Under the pieces are notes generated by a model. It ran no database searches, was not told where the DNA came from, and worked only from the letters and a program-made list of their open reading frames with translations. Below are positions 52,979 to 61,692 of a DNA stretch of 64,000 bases, one piece after another. The position numbers and the translations under genes are program-made. The stretch is from positions 21,141 to 85,140 of the forward strand of contig NZ_JAINVZ010000026.1 in the NCBI RefSeq assembly GCF_019890615.1. The letters run 5' to 3'. Each line of letters starts with the position of its first letter. Position 1 is the stretch's first letter. This DNA is from Streptantibioticus parmotrematis. Its GTDB lineage: Bacteria > Actinomycetota > Actinomycetes > Streptomycetales > Streptomycetaceae.

Positions 52979-54676
52979 TCAACCCAGCTGGTTGCGGCGG
53001 GCGTTGAGATGGTTGGGCGTCGCGGCCGGGCGCTCCTTGTGCACGAACGCGCGGCGCAGCGCGTGGTACGGCGCGTCCGGGTCGGTGAACGTCGCGCGCA
53101 TCCGCCGCAGTTCCTCGGCGCGGTACGCGCTGAGCGGCCGCCGCGCCTCGTCGCGTTCGCGCAGCGCCTTCTTCTCGCCGACCCGCCGCTGGGTGTGCGG
53201 GGCGGTCGCCAGGCGGGACGCGAGGTGGGCCACCGTGCCGGGGAAGGACTCGGGGGTGGTGTGCAGGACGCGGTCGACCAGGCCGATGTCGTGCGCCCGC
53301 GCGCAGGAGACCGGCAGCGCGTCGTCCATCAGCCGCTGGGCCCGTTCCGCGCCGACCCTGCGCGGCAGGGTGTACGTCCACAACTCCGAGCCGTACAGCC
53401 CCATCAGCCGGTAGTGCGGGTTGAGGACCGCGCCCGCCCTGCACCACACCTCGTCGGCGGCGAGCGCCAGCATCGCGCCGCCCGCCGCCGCGTTGCCGCC
53501 GAGCGCGGCGACGGTGAGCCGGTCGGTGGTGGTCAGCACCGCCTCGGCCAGGTCGTCGATGGCGTTGATGTTGCGCCAGGACTCCTCGGCCGGGTCGTCG
53601 GCGGCCTCGATGACGTTCAGGTGGATGCCGTTGGAGAAGAAGTCCCGGGCGCCGCCGAGCACCAGCACCGCGGTGGGCCGCGTCAGCGCGTGGCGGTAGG
53701 CGGCCAGCAGGCGGCGGCACTGGCCGGTGCTCATCGCGCCGCCGGGGAACGAGAACGTGAGCACGCCCGCCGCGCCGTACTCGCGGTAGCGGATCTCCGA
53801 CCAGGTGCGGCGGTGCGCGGGCAGTGCGAGCGGCACGTGCGAGTCCGGCACGCCGCGCGGCAGCCGGTCGCCGAGCGCCAGGACGGCGGGGAGCTTGAAG
53901 GTGGCGGGCCCGCCGGGCGCGCGGCGCGGGCGCAGCTGCGGGATCCACACCGCGCCGTCCACCGTGGCCCGGCACAGCGCCCCGGCCCGCACCGCCAGCA
54001 TGTCGCCGGGGACGCCGGACAGGCCGTCCTCGACGTGGCCGCCGTGCAGGTACCACTCGCCGCCGAGGAAGTCGTCGAGCACGCCGGGGTGCGAGTCCGC
54101 GGCGCGCAGCTTGCGCAGCACGGTCGCGGTGTCGTCGCGCGACCAGTCGATCCGGCGGTCGTCCTGCCCGCAGTACGGGCGGGCGCGCACGGCGTCCGGC
54201 GGCTGCGGGACGGGGGTGTACGTGCCCGACGCGAAGCGGTCGACGGCCAGCGTGACGGCCTCCAGGGCGGCGTCGGCCACCTCGTTGCGGTACGTGTCGC
54301 TCTTGCCGGCGTCCGGCGGCAGCGGGCACGGCACGCTCGCCCACACCTCGCCCGCGTCCATCTCGCCGACCGCCCGCAGCACGGTGACGCCCCACGCGGC
54401 GGCGCCCTCGGTGATCGCCCAGTCCAGCGAGGACGGCCCCCGGTCGCCCACCGGGCCGGGGTGGACGATCATGCAGGGGCGCCGCGACCACACCTCGGAC
54501 GGGATCGCGGTCTTCAGCATCGGCGCGACGATCAGGTCGGGGTCGTGCGCGCGGACCGCCTCGGCCAGCGGCCCGACCGCCAGTTCCACGCGGACGCGGT
54601 GACCGCGGTCGCCGAGCTCGGCGAAGACGCGTTGGGTCAGGCTGTTGAAGGCGCTGGCGACCAGCAGGATGTCCAC
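52979..54676 (-). CDS. hypX: Hydrogenase maturation factor HypX/HoxX
   Basis: 565 aa from GTG 54676 (GGGAG 8-9 nt upstream). N-terminal formyltransferase-type domain (1 to about 270) with VDILLVASAFNSLTQRVFAEL and MIVHPGPVGDRGPSSLDWAI; C-terminal enoyl-CoA hydratase/isomerase domain (about 290-540) with GGNAAAGGAMLALAADEVW. Known: HypX makes CO from a formyl group for the Fe site of [NiFe] hydrogenases under air. No hydrogenase or other hyp gene occurs in this window, so its partner must be elsewhere. Confidence 0.88.
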   Translation of the reverse strand: MDILLVASAFNSLTQRVFAELGDRGHRVRVELAVGPLAEAVRAHDPDLIVAPMLKTAIPSEVWSRRPCMIVHPGPVGDRGPSSLDWAITEGAAAWGVTVLRAVGEMDAGEVWASVPCPLPPDAGKSDTYRNEVADAALEAVTLAVDRFASGTYTPVPQPPDAVRARPYCGQDDRRIDWSRDDTATVLRKLRAADSHPGVLDDFLGGEWYLHGGHVEDGLSGVPGDMLAVRAGALCRATVDGAVWIPQLRPRRAPGGPATFKLPAVLALGDRLPRGVPDSHVPLALPAHRRTWSEIRYREYGAAGVLTFSFPGGAMSTGQCRRLLAAYRHALTRPTAVLVLGGARDFFSNGIHLNVIEAADDPAEESWRNINAIDDLAEAVLTTTDRLTVAALGGNAAAGGAMLALAADEVWCRAGAVLNPHYRLMGLYGSELWTYTLPRRVGAERAQRLMDDALPVSCARAHDIGLVDRVLHTTPESFPGTVAHLASRLATAPHTQRRVGEKKALRERDEARRPLSAYRAEELRRMRATFTDPDAPYHALRRAFVHKERPAATPNHLNARRNQLG

Positions 54677-54987
54677 GGCACGCACTCCCGTCCGTACGGC
54701 GACGCGCCGGACGCGGGCGCCGACCACCCGAGCGAGGATGGGCCATCGGACGGCACCCGGTGCCGCCGCCCCGCCCGGCGGGCGCCGCGGATCACCTGAC
54801 CGGCGGGGCGCGCGGCGGGGCGCGGCGGGCGTCGCGAGGGGAGCGCGGCGGGGGTTTCTCCACGGCGCGACCGGAGGCGTGGCGACGCGGCCGTGCCGTC
54901 ACGCGGACGGCGGCGGGCGACGGGCGGGGGCCCGGGACGCTCACTAGGCTCCCCCGCGGGGACCCCCGCCGTAAGGAGCAGGCCGTC

Positions 54988-56121
54988 ATGACTCTCCGCC
55001 TGAGGACCATCTCCCGCGACGAGCACCTCGCGTTCGTCGACAGCCTGCCGTCGGCCAGCCACCTCCAGGTGCCGTCCTGGGGCGAGGTGAAGGCCGGGTG
55101 GGAGCCGGAGAGCCTGGGGTGGGTGGACGACCGGGGGCGGATCGTGGGGACCGCGCTGGTGCTGTACCGCGCGCTGCCCAGGGTGCGCCGCTCCCTCGCG
55201 TACCTGCCGCAGGGCCCGGTGATCGACTGGACGGACGCCGACCTCGGCCGGTGGCTGGAGCCGCTGGTGGAGCACGTGCGCGCCCGGCGGGCGTTCGCCG
55301 TGAAGATGGGGCCGCCGGTGATCGTGCGGCGCTGGGACGCGGCGGCGGTGAAGGACGCGATCGCCGACCCGGGCGTGCGGACGCTGGCCGACGTCGCGCC
55401 GACCGCCACCGATCCGGTGGGCCTGGCGGTGCCGGAGCGGCTGCGCGCGCTGGGCTGGCGGCGGTCGGACGACGCGAGCGGTGGCGGCGAGCACGGCTTC
55501 GCGGCGGGCCAGCCGCGCCATGTCTTCCAACTCCCGCTGTTCGGGCGCACGTTGGAGGAGATCCAGCAGGGCTTCAACCAGCAGTGGCGGCGCAACGTGA
55601 AGAAGGCGGAGAAGGCGGGCGTGAAGGTGGTCCGCGGCGACCTCGACGACCTGACCGCGTTCCACGAGCTGTACGCGGAGACCGCCGCGCGCGACCGCTT
55701 CGTGCCGCGCCCGCCAGAGTATTTCCGCCGCATGTGGCGCGCGCTGGCCGCCGAGCACCCCGACCGCATCCGCCTCTACCTGGCCTCGCACGACGGCGAC
55801 ACCCTCGCGGCGGCCATCATGATCACCGTCGGCCGGCACGTCTGGTACTCCTACGGCGCCTCCACGTCCCGCAAGCGCGAGGTCCAGCCGAGCAACGCCG
55901 TCCAGTGGCAGATGATCCGCGACGCCCACGCACTCGGCGCCGACGTCTACGACCTGCGCGGCATCACCGACACCCTGGACGAGTCCGACCCGCTGGTGGG
56001 CCTGCTGCGCTTCAAGGCCGGCACGGGCGGCGAGGCGGCCGAATACGCGGGCGAGTGGGATCTGCCGCTCAACTCCGCGCTGTACAGGGCGTTCCGCTTG
56101 TACCTGGGCCGCAGGGGCTGA
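54988..56121 (+). CDS. FemABX-type peptidyltransferase-like protein
   Basis: 377 aa from ATG 54988 (AAGGAG 9 nt upstream). FemABX/GNAT double-fold features: LQVPSWGEVKAGWEPESLGW at the start, QQWRRNVKKAEKAGVKVVRGD mid-protein, and VWYSYGASTSRKREVQPSNAVQWQMIRDAHALGADVYDLRGI. Known: relatives add amino acids from aminoacyl-tRNA to peptidoglycan precursors. The stop codon lies inside the first unit of a 29-bp tandem repeat. Confidence 0.88.
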   Translation: MTLRLRTISRDEHLAFVDSLPSASHLQVPSWGEVKAGWEPESLGWVDDRGRIVGTALVLYRALPRVRRSLAYLPQGPVIDWTDADLGRWLEPLVEHVRARRAFAVKMGPPVIVRRWDAAAVKDAIADPGVRTLADVAPTATDPVGLAVPERLRALGWRRSDDASGGGEHGFAAGQPRHVFQLPLFGRTLEEIQQGFNQQWRRNVKKAEKAGVKVVRGDLDDLTAFHELYAETAARDRFVPRPPEYFRRMWRALAAEHPDRIRLYLASHDGDTLAAAIMITVGRHVWYSYGASTSRKREVQPSNAVQWQMIRDAHALGADVYDLRGITDTLDESDPLVGLLRFKAGTGGEAAEYAGEWDLPLNSALYRAFRLYLGRRG

Positions 56122-56187
56122 ACAAGTTCTGTGTGAGCCGCAGGGGCTGAGCGGGTTGTCTGTGAGCCGCAGGGGCTGAACGGGCGG
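56108..56187 (+). repeat. 29-bp tandem repeat spanning the femX-like stop codon
   Basis: Two full units (56108-56136, 56137-56165) and a third partial unit begin GCCGCAGGGGCTGA; the first encodes the last residues and stop of the upstream gene. Confidence 0.9.
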
Positions 56188-56325
56188 GCCGCTCCCGGCC
56201 TGATCACGCCACCCCCCTCAGGGGATCACGGGCGCCCCGGGGCGTCGGGGTCGTAGGGTGGATCTTGACGCCTCGGCGGCGCACCCCTCGGACCTCGGCC
56301 GCCGGTGGGAAGGAGACGCGCAGCA

Positions 56326-57078
56326 ATGACCCGTACCGCAGTGGTCACCGGAGCCAGCAGTGGGATCGGGGCCGCGACCGCGCGCCGACTCGCGGCGGCC
56401 GGATACCTCGTCGTCCTCGCCGCGCGCCGTGAGGACCGCGTCAAGGAGCTGGCCGCCGAGCTGCGCGACGCCGGGCACGAGGCCCGCGCACACGCCCTCG
56501 ACGTGACCGACCGCGCCGCCGTGGACGCCTTCGCGGCCTCGCTGGAGCGGTGCGACGTGCTGGTGAACAACGCGGGCGGCGCGCTCGGCGCCGACCCGGT
56601 CGAGAGCGCCGACCCGGCCGACTGGCGGGCGATGTTCGAGGTCAACGTGATGGGCGTGCTCCACCTCACGCAGGCCCTGCTGCCCGCGCTGCGCGCCTGC
56701 GGCGACGGCACGGTCGTCGTGCTCTCCTCCACCGCGGGCTTCACCGCGTACGAGGGCGGTGGCGGCTACGTCGCCGCCAAGCACGGCGCGCACGCCATCG
56801 CCGCCACCCTGCGCCTGGAGCTGTGCGGCGAGCCGATCCGGGTCGTCGAGATCGCGCCGGGCATGGTGCGCAGCGAGGGCTTCGCGCTGACCCGCTTCGG
56901 CGGCGACGAGGAGAAGGCCGCCGCGGTCTACGCGGGCGTGCCGGGCCCGCTGACCTCCGACGACGTCGCCGACACCATCGCGTGGGCGGTGACCCGCCCG
57001 CCACACGTCAACGTGGACCTCCTCGTGGTGCGGCCACGGGCGCAGGCCGCGCAGCACAAGGTGCACCGGGAGGCGTGA
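56326..57078 (+). CDS. Short-chain dehydrogenase/reductase
   Basis: 250 aa from ATG 56326 (GGAAGGAG about 10 nt upstream). Classical SDR: TGxxxGIG motif VTGASSGIGAA (NADP-type with ARR at strand 2 end), NNAG, catalytic Ser in SSTAGF and YxxxK (YVAAK). The substrate is unknown; this clade includes NADP-dependent 3-hydroxy acid dehydrogenases. Its stop overlaps the next start (GTGA). Confidence 0.92.
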   Translation: MTRTAVVTGASSGIGAATARRLAAAGYLVVLAARREDRVKELAAELRDAGHEARAHALDVTDRAAVDAFAASLERCDVLVNNAGGALGADPVESADPADWRAMFEVNVMGVLHLTQALLPALRACGDGTVVVLSSTAGFTAYEGGGGYVAAKHGAHAIAATLRLELCGEPIRVVEIAPGMVRSEGFALTRFGGDEEKAAAVYAGVPGPLTSDDVADTIAWAVTRPPHVNVDLLVVRPRAQAAQHKVHREA

Positions 57079-57458
57079 GCCCCGTGCGGCGGACGCGGCC
57101 GGTCCTCGTCTACGACGGCGACTGCGGGTTCTGCGCGGCCTGCGTGCGGTTCACCGAGCGCCGCCTGCGGCCCGACGCCGACATCGTGGCGTGGCAGTCC
57201 GCCGACCTCGACGCGCTCGGTGTGAGCCGGGAGCGCGCCGAGCACGAGGCGTTGTGGGTCGCCCCGCCGGGCACGGTGTACGGCGGGGCCCAGGCGGTGG
57301 CGCGGTTGCTGCTGCGCGCGGGCGGCGGCTGGGCCCCGCTCGGCGCGGCGCTGACCCTGCCGCCGCTGCGCTGGGTCGCCCACGGCGTGTACCGGGTCGT
57401 CGCCCGCAACCGGGGACGGCTTCCGGGAGCCGACGGGGCGTGCTCGGTGCGTGGTTGA
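57075..57458 (+). CDS. DCC-type thiol-disulfide oxidoreductase (DUF393)
   Basis: 127 aa. The family-defining DxxCxxC is in YDGDCGFCAACVRF (D16, C17, C20, plus C23), and PPLRWVAHGVYRVVARNR is the usual C-terminal block. It is predicted to be a thioredoxin-like enzyme of the cytoplasm. GTG overlaps the SDR stop, so the pair is translationally coupled. Confidence 0.88.
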   Translation: MSPVRRTRPVLVYDGDCGFCAACVRFTERRLRPDADIVAWQSADLDALGVSRERAEHEALWVAPPGTVYGGAQAVARLLLRAGGGWAPLGAALTLPPLRWVAHGVYRVVARNRGRLPGADGACSVRG

Positions 57459-57465
57459 CGCCGCG

Positions 57466-58158
57466 TCAGGACGACTCCTGGCGCGCGCTGCCGCGCAGCG
57501 CGTCCAGGTCCGTGATGACCAGCCGCCCCCTGCTGCGGTTCGGCAGCAGCACGCCTTCCTCCTGGAGGCGGCGGGCGTGCCGTTCCACCGACTTGCGGCT
57601 GATGCCGCACCACCCGGCCAGTTCCAGCTGGGTGAACCCGGCCAGTTCCACCCCCCGCCCGGTCCGCACGCCCTCGGCCAGTGCGAGCCGCAGCAGCACC
57701 CGGCTGAATCTCAACTCCGTTGACGCGACCGCCAGATCGGCCTGGCACCGGTCCGACTCGCGCAGCCGCTCGATCATCACCGCGAGCAGGTGGGCGGTGA
57801 GCGCGGGGTGGGCGCCCAGCAGCTTCTGGAACGTGGTCCTCGCCAGCACCTGCGCGACGACCAGCGTCACCGCCGTGACCGTCGCGCTGCGCCGCCCGCC
57901 GCGTATCGCCGCCATCTCCCCGATGATGTCGCCCGTCTGACGTAACGCCAGGTAGGTGCCGGTGCCGTCCTCGCCGTACGCGACGACGCGGCACCTGCCC
58001 GAGGTGATGATCGCGGTGCAGCCGTCGTCCTCGGTCTCGGAGAAGACGCGCTGGCCCGGCGGGTACTGGCGGCTGCGGCTGGACCTGGTCAGCTCGGCCC
58101 GTTCGGGGTCGCTCAGCAGGTCCCAGAACCTCACTGGGGACATGGCGGCAAGTGTCAC
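57466..58158 (-). CDS. Crp/Fnr-family transcriptional regulator
   Basis: 230 aa from GTG 58158; ATG 58143 (five residues shorter) is an equally good start. Cyclic-nucleotide-binding-like beta-roll (about 20-125; the phosphate-binding cassette GDIIGEMAAIRGGRRSATVTA has the conserved Gly-Glu and Arg) and C-terminal winged helix TQLELAGWCGISRKSVERHARRLQEEG. Divergent from an operon with a cyclase-like gene, so a cyclic nucleotide ligand is plausible. Confidence 0.88.
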   Translation of the reverse strand: MTLAAMSPVRFWDLLSDPERAELTRSSRSRQYPPGQRVFSETEDDGCTAIITSGRCRVVAYGEDGTGTYLALRQTGDIIGEMAAIRGGRRSATVTAVTLVVAQVLARTTFQKLLGAHPALTAHLLAVMIERLRESDRCQADLAVASTELRFSRVLLRLALAEGVRTGRGVELAGFTQLELAGWCGISRKSVERHARRLQEEGVLLPNRSRGRLVITDLDALRGSARQESS

Positions 58159-58190
58159 CCAATAGTGACCCCTTGTGCGTCAGTTGACGC
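58154..58190. promoter_or_regulatory. Inverted repeats in the Crp/Fnr divergent region
   Basis: GTCAC-N6-GTGAC (58154-58169) overlaps the regulator start, and GCGTCA-GT-TGACGC (58177-58190) follows. Both are candidate operators for the divergent regulator and cyclase operon. Confidence 0.45.
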
Positions 58191-58294
58191 TTTTCGGTCA
58201 GTCACGAGCTGTTGTGATGCTCCGACCTCCGGTCCGCGGCACATCGGAAGCGCATCGGAAGCACTCGGCGGTATCGGCAGTACAGGAGAGGCAC

Positions 58295-58999
58295 GTGACC
58301 GATCAGTTGAGACCCCAGGTCCCGGACGGCCACCGGACCACCAACGTGAACCACGGCAACAGCGGCATCACCTTCAACGGCGGCCGTGACGTGAGGGTCG
58401 GCGACCACAGCAACATCGTCAACGGCGACCAGAACGACAACAGCACTCACCACGACAACAGCACGCACCTCACCTTCAAGCAGCGCCATCCGGCCGCCTT
58501 CGCGCTGCTCGTGCTGGCCGGTCTCGGTCTGGTCGGCGGTGGCGTGGCGGCGGTCAGCACCGGGGGCGGCGGTGGGGGCTCCGGGGTGGACACCTCCGTG
58601 GTGAACGAGCCCGGCGCACGCGGCGCTTCGGACACCGTCGGGCAGATCCGGGTGGCGGAGAAGGACGCGGACGCCGCCGCGTGGTGTGCCATGGTCGCGC
58701 CCACCGACGGCGGTTGCGCGAAGGAGATGAGCGGGCAGTTCCAGCGCACCTCCTCCACGTTCCGCGGCCAGACCGACAAGGTCGGCGTCGGCACCCCGCA
58801 GTTGGGCAAGAACAGCGCGCAGGTGCCGTTGAGCTGGAACGGCAAGGAGCAGGGCACCGTGCCGCTGGTCTGGTCGGGCGGCCGGTGGCAGATGAGCGGC
58901 GGCGACGCGAGCATGGTGCAGCTCGCGGGCGGCGTCTTCCTGTCGCTGGTCGAGGAGGAGAACGGGCAGCTCTCGCTCGGCGGGATCCCGCTGCCGTGA
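58295..58999 (+). CDS. Membrane protein with N-terminal Asn/Gly-rich motif
   Basis: 234 aa from GTG 58295 (AGGAG 5-6 nt upstream). Cytoplasmic N-terminal 60 residues contain a Gly/Asn/Asp-rich, possibly beta-forming motif FNGGRDVRVGDHSNIVNGDQ (27-46); one membrane helix (67-88); a Gly-rich linker; and a predicted extracellular alpha/beta domain (about 105-234) with a Cys pair (WCAMVAPTDGGC). The outer domain resembles DUF4878/lumazine-type small beta folds but no family is certain. First gene of a four-gene operon. Confidence 0.7.
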   Translation: MTDQLRPQVPDGHRTTNVNHGNSGITFNGGRDVRVGDHSNIVNGDQNDNSTHHDNSTHLTFKQRHPAAFALLVLAGLGLVGGGVAAVSTGGGGGGSGVDTSVVNEPGARGASDTVGQIRVAEKDADAAAWCAMVAPTDGGCAKEMSGQFQRTSSTFRGQTDKVGVGTPQLGKNSAQVPLSWNGKEQGTVPLVWSGGRWQMSGGDASMVQLAGGVFLSLVEEENGQLSLGGIPLP

Positions 59000-59775
59000 T
59001 CACGCCGCGAACCGCCACCGAGGCGCCCCGGCACGCGCTGGTGCTGGTCACCGACGTCGAGGCGTTCAGTCCGCGCAGTGACGTCGAGCAGATGCGCGTA
59101 CGGGAGGACCTGTACCGGGAGTTGAGGGCCGCGTTCGGGCCGCAGGCGTGGCGGGCCTGCCGGTGCGAGGACCGGGGGGACGGCGTGCTGGTCGTCGTGC
59201 CGCCCGGCGTCCCGAAGGCGGCCGTCTTCGGCGAGGCGCTGCCCGCGCTGGACGCGGCGCTGGCCTGCCGCCGCAGGGGCGATCCCACGCTGCGGCTGCG
59301 GGTGGCCGCGCACGCCGGGGACGTGCGCTTCGACGGGCACGGCATGGGCGGGCACGCCGTCAACCACGCGTTCCGGCTGGCGCAGAGCGAGCCGCTGCGG
59401 GCGGCGCTGGCACGGGCGAGGGGCGACAGCGCGCTGCTGGTCTCCGACGCCCTGCACGAGACGCTGGCGCACGACGGGCATCCCGGGGTGGACCCGGCCG
59501 CGTTCCACCCGGTGGACGTCGAGGTCAAGGAGACCCGGGCGCGGGGCTGGCTGCACGTACCGGACGACGACGCGACGGCCCGTCAGATCTCGGCGGCCCA
59601 CCACACCGGACGGGAGCGGCGGCCCGGGCGGACGGAAGGCGGTGTGTCGCTGAACGCGGGACGCGACCTGTCCCTGACCGACGCCACGGTGGCGAACGGG
59701 GACGTCAACGTCACCGCGTCACAACGGGGTTGGTGGCGCGGCGCGGCGCAACGACGACGGGGAGGCACCCGATGA
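58996..59775 (+). CDS. Nucleotide-cyclase-like protein with C-terminal Asn/Gly-rich motif
   Basis: 259 aa, GTG overlapping the preceding stop. Class III cyclase-like domain (10-190): metal Asp D20 (VTDVEAF) and D62 (EDRGDGV), plus N123 and R127 (VNHAFRL) in the transition-state positions. The substrate-specifying Lys position is E58. The C-terminal tail holds SLNAGRDLSLTDATVANGDV (218-237), a near match to the motif in the upstream protein. Catalytic competence cannot be decided by eye. It overlaps the next gene by ATGA. Confidence 0.72.
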   Translation: MITPRTATEAPRHALVLVTDVEAFSPRSDVEQMRVREDLYRELRAAFGPQAWRACRCEDRGDGVLVVVPPGVPKAAVFGEALPALDAALACRRRGDPTLRLRVAAHAGDVRFDGHGMGGHAVNHAFRLAQSEPLRAALARARGDSALLVSDALHETLAHDGHPGVDPAAFHPVDVEVKETRARGWLHVPDDDATARQISAAHHTGRERRPGRTEGGVSLNAGRDLSLTDATVANGDVNVTASQRGWWRGAAQRRRGGTR

Positions 59776-60125
59776 CACGACACCGCGCACTCGTCCTGAC
59801 GGCCGTCGCGCCCGCGCTCGCGCTCGTCGTGGCATGCGGTGCGCCGGCGGGCCGCCCGGCGAGCAGGGCCGAGGTCTGCCAGGGCTTCGACGCGCTGGGC
59901 GACCAGCTCCTGCAAGGGAACGGCGTCTTCGGCAACCCGCTGTTCCACAAGGCGGGCGACCTGGCCTGGCTGGCCTCCCGCTACCAGGGGCAGCCCGACC
60001 TCTCCCGCGACGCGGCGGCGCTGCACCGCATCGCGGGGGCCGACTCCACCACCGGCGCCGACCTGATGGACGCGACGGTGAACATCGCCACCCTGTGCGG
60101 CCACCCACTGACCCTCGGCACCTGA
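59772..60125 (+). CDS. Small lipoprotein
   Basis: 117 aa. Short basic start and lipobox ending at Cys22 (LALVVACGAP). The mature part is helical with two further cysteines (EVCQGF and TLCGH). No known family is recognised. Translationally coupled to the cyclase-like gene. Confidence 0.7.
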   Translation: MTRHRALVLTAVAPALALVVACGAPAGRPASRAEVCQGFDALGDQLLQGNGVFGNPLFHKAGDLAWLASRYQGQPDLSRDAAALHRIAGADSTTGADLMDATVNIATLCGHPLTLGT

Positions 60126-60177
60126 CATCCCACGCGCACTCGCACGGTCAAGCACACGAATCCCACGGGGGCTTCCC

Positions 60178-60450
60178 ATGATGGAACGCGTCAAAGGCGT
60201 CCGTATGGCGGTGTTCGGCGCCGTCCTCATCCTCGTCGCACTCGTCGGCATCCCGCGCCTGCGGGTGTACGGCGCGGAGTGCGACTCCCTGATCGGCCAA
60301 CTCGCCCAGTACGGAAGCCAGTCGACGAGCATGAAGTGCACGACGGTCGACTACCTCCTCCAGGCCAAGGACTGGATCCTGGCCTGGGGAGTCTTCTCCC
60401 TCCTGGGCGGCGCTTTCCTGATGGCGGTCTCCCGCGCACACGAGGAGTGA
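60178..60450 (+). CDS. Small two-helix membrane protein
   Basis: 90 aa. Two membrane helices (about 8-27 and 66-85) bracket an outer loop with two cysteines (AECDSL and MKCTTV). Last gene of the cyclase-like operon. Function unknown. The ATG at 60181 is an alternative start. Confidence 0.65.
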   Translation: MMERVKGVRMAVFGAVLILVALVGIPRLRVYGAECDSLIGQLAQYGSQSTSMKCTTVDYLLQAKDWILAWGVFSLLGGAFLMAVSRAHEE

Positions 60451-60498
60451 CCCGCCCGGCCGCGCCCGGAGCCACCGCCTCGCCGATCGTGGCGGGGG

Positions 60499-61692
60499 TC
60501 AGCCCTTGACGCAGACGACCTGCTTGAGTTGGGCGACTACCTCGACCAGGTCGCGCTGCTGGTCGATGACCTGCTCGATGGGCTTGTACGCGCCGGGGAT
60601 CTCGTCCACCACGCCCGCGTCCTTGCGGCACTCGACGCCCTTCGTCTGGTCCTCCAGGTCGCGGGTCGTGAAGCGCTTCTTCGCCGCGTTGCGGCTCATC
60701 CGCCGGCCCGCGCCGTGCGACGCGGAGTTGAAGGCGGCCGTGTTGCCGAGGCCGCGCACGATGTACGAACCCGTCCCCATCGAGCCGGGGATGATCCCGT
60801 ACTCGCCGGAGCCCGCCCGGATCGCGCCCTTGCGGGTGACCAGCAGGTCCGCGCCGTCGTAGCGCTCCTCGCTCACGTAGTTGTGGTGGCAGGAGATCAC
60901 CTCGTCGAAGCCGACCTTCGCCTTCCTGAACTCCTTGCGCAGCACGTCCTGGAGCAGCGCCATCATGATCGCGCGGTTGCGCCGGGCGTAGTCCTGCGCC
61001 CAGAACAGGTCGCGCCGGTAGGCGGCCATCTGCGGGGTGTCGGCGACGAAGACGGCGAGGTCGCGGTCGATCAGGTCCTGGTTGTGCGGGAGCTTGCGCG
61101 CCTCCCCGATGTGGTGGTCGGCCAGCTCCTTGCCGATGTTGCGCGAACCGGAGTGCAGCATCAGCCACACCGCGCCGGTCGTGTCCAGGCACACCTCGAT
61201 GAAGTGGTTGCCGAAGCCGAGCGTTCCCATCTGCTTCGTGGCGCGTTCGCGGCGGAATCCCACGGCTTCCGCCAGCCCGCCGAAGCGCGCCCAGAAGTCG
61301 TCCCAGTCGGCGGTGGCGATGCCGTGCAGCCCGCGCGGGTCGACCGGCTCGTCGTGCAGGCCGCGGCCGACCGGGATCGCCCGCTCGATCCTGGAGCGCA
61401 GCCGGGACAGGTCGCCGGGCAGGTCGTTCGCGGTGAGCGAGGTCTTCACCGCGCTCATCCCGCACCCGATGTCCACGCCGACCGCCGCCGGGCAGACCGC
61501 GCCGCGCATCGCGATCACGGATCCCACCGTGGCGCCCTTGCCGTAGTGCACGTCCGGCATCACGGCCAGGCCCTCGATCCACGGCAGCGACGAGACGTTG
61601 CGCAGCTGCCGCATCGCCACGTCCTCGACGCCCGACGGATCGGTCCACATCCGGATCGGCACCCGGACGCCCGGGACCTCGGTGTACGTCAT
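60499..61692 (-). CDS. rtcB: RtcB-type RNA-splicing ligase
   Basis: 397 aa from ATG 61692 (AAGGGGG 4 nt upstream). Metal-site motifs AVGVDIGCGM (D74, C77), GTLGFGNHFIEV, LHSGSRNIG and CHHNYVS; guanylylated His in NSASHGAGRRMSR. Known: RtcB joins 2',3'-cyclic phosphate and 5'-OH RNA ends using GTP and Mn. Archease and RtcA are not coded nearby. Confidence 0.95.
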   Translation of the reverse strand: MTYTEVPGVRVPIRMWTDPSGVEDVAMRQLRNVSSLPWIEGLAVMPDVHYGKGATVGSVIAMRGAVCPAAVGVDIGCGMSAVKTSLTANDLPGDLSRLRSRIERAIPVGRGLHDEPVDPRGLHGIATADWDDFWARFGGLAEAVGFRRERATKQMGTLGFGNHFIEVCLDTTGAVWLMLHSGSRNIGKELADHHIGEARKLPHNQDLIDRDLAVFVADTPQMAAYRRDLFWAQDYARRNRAIMMALLQDVLRKEFRKAKVGFDEVISCHHNYVSEERYDGADLLVTRKGAIRAGSGEYGIIPGSMGTGSYIVRGLGNTAAFNSASHGAGRRMSRNAAKKRFTTRDLEDQTKGVECRKDAGVVDEIPGAYKPIEQVIDQQRDLVEVVAQLKQVVCVKG

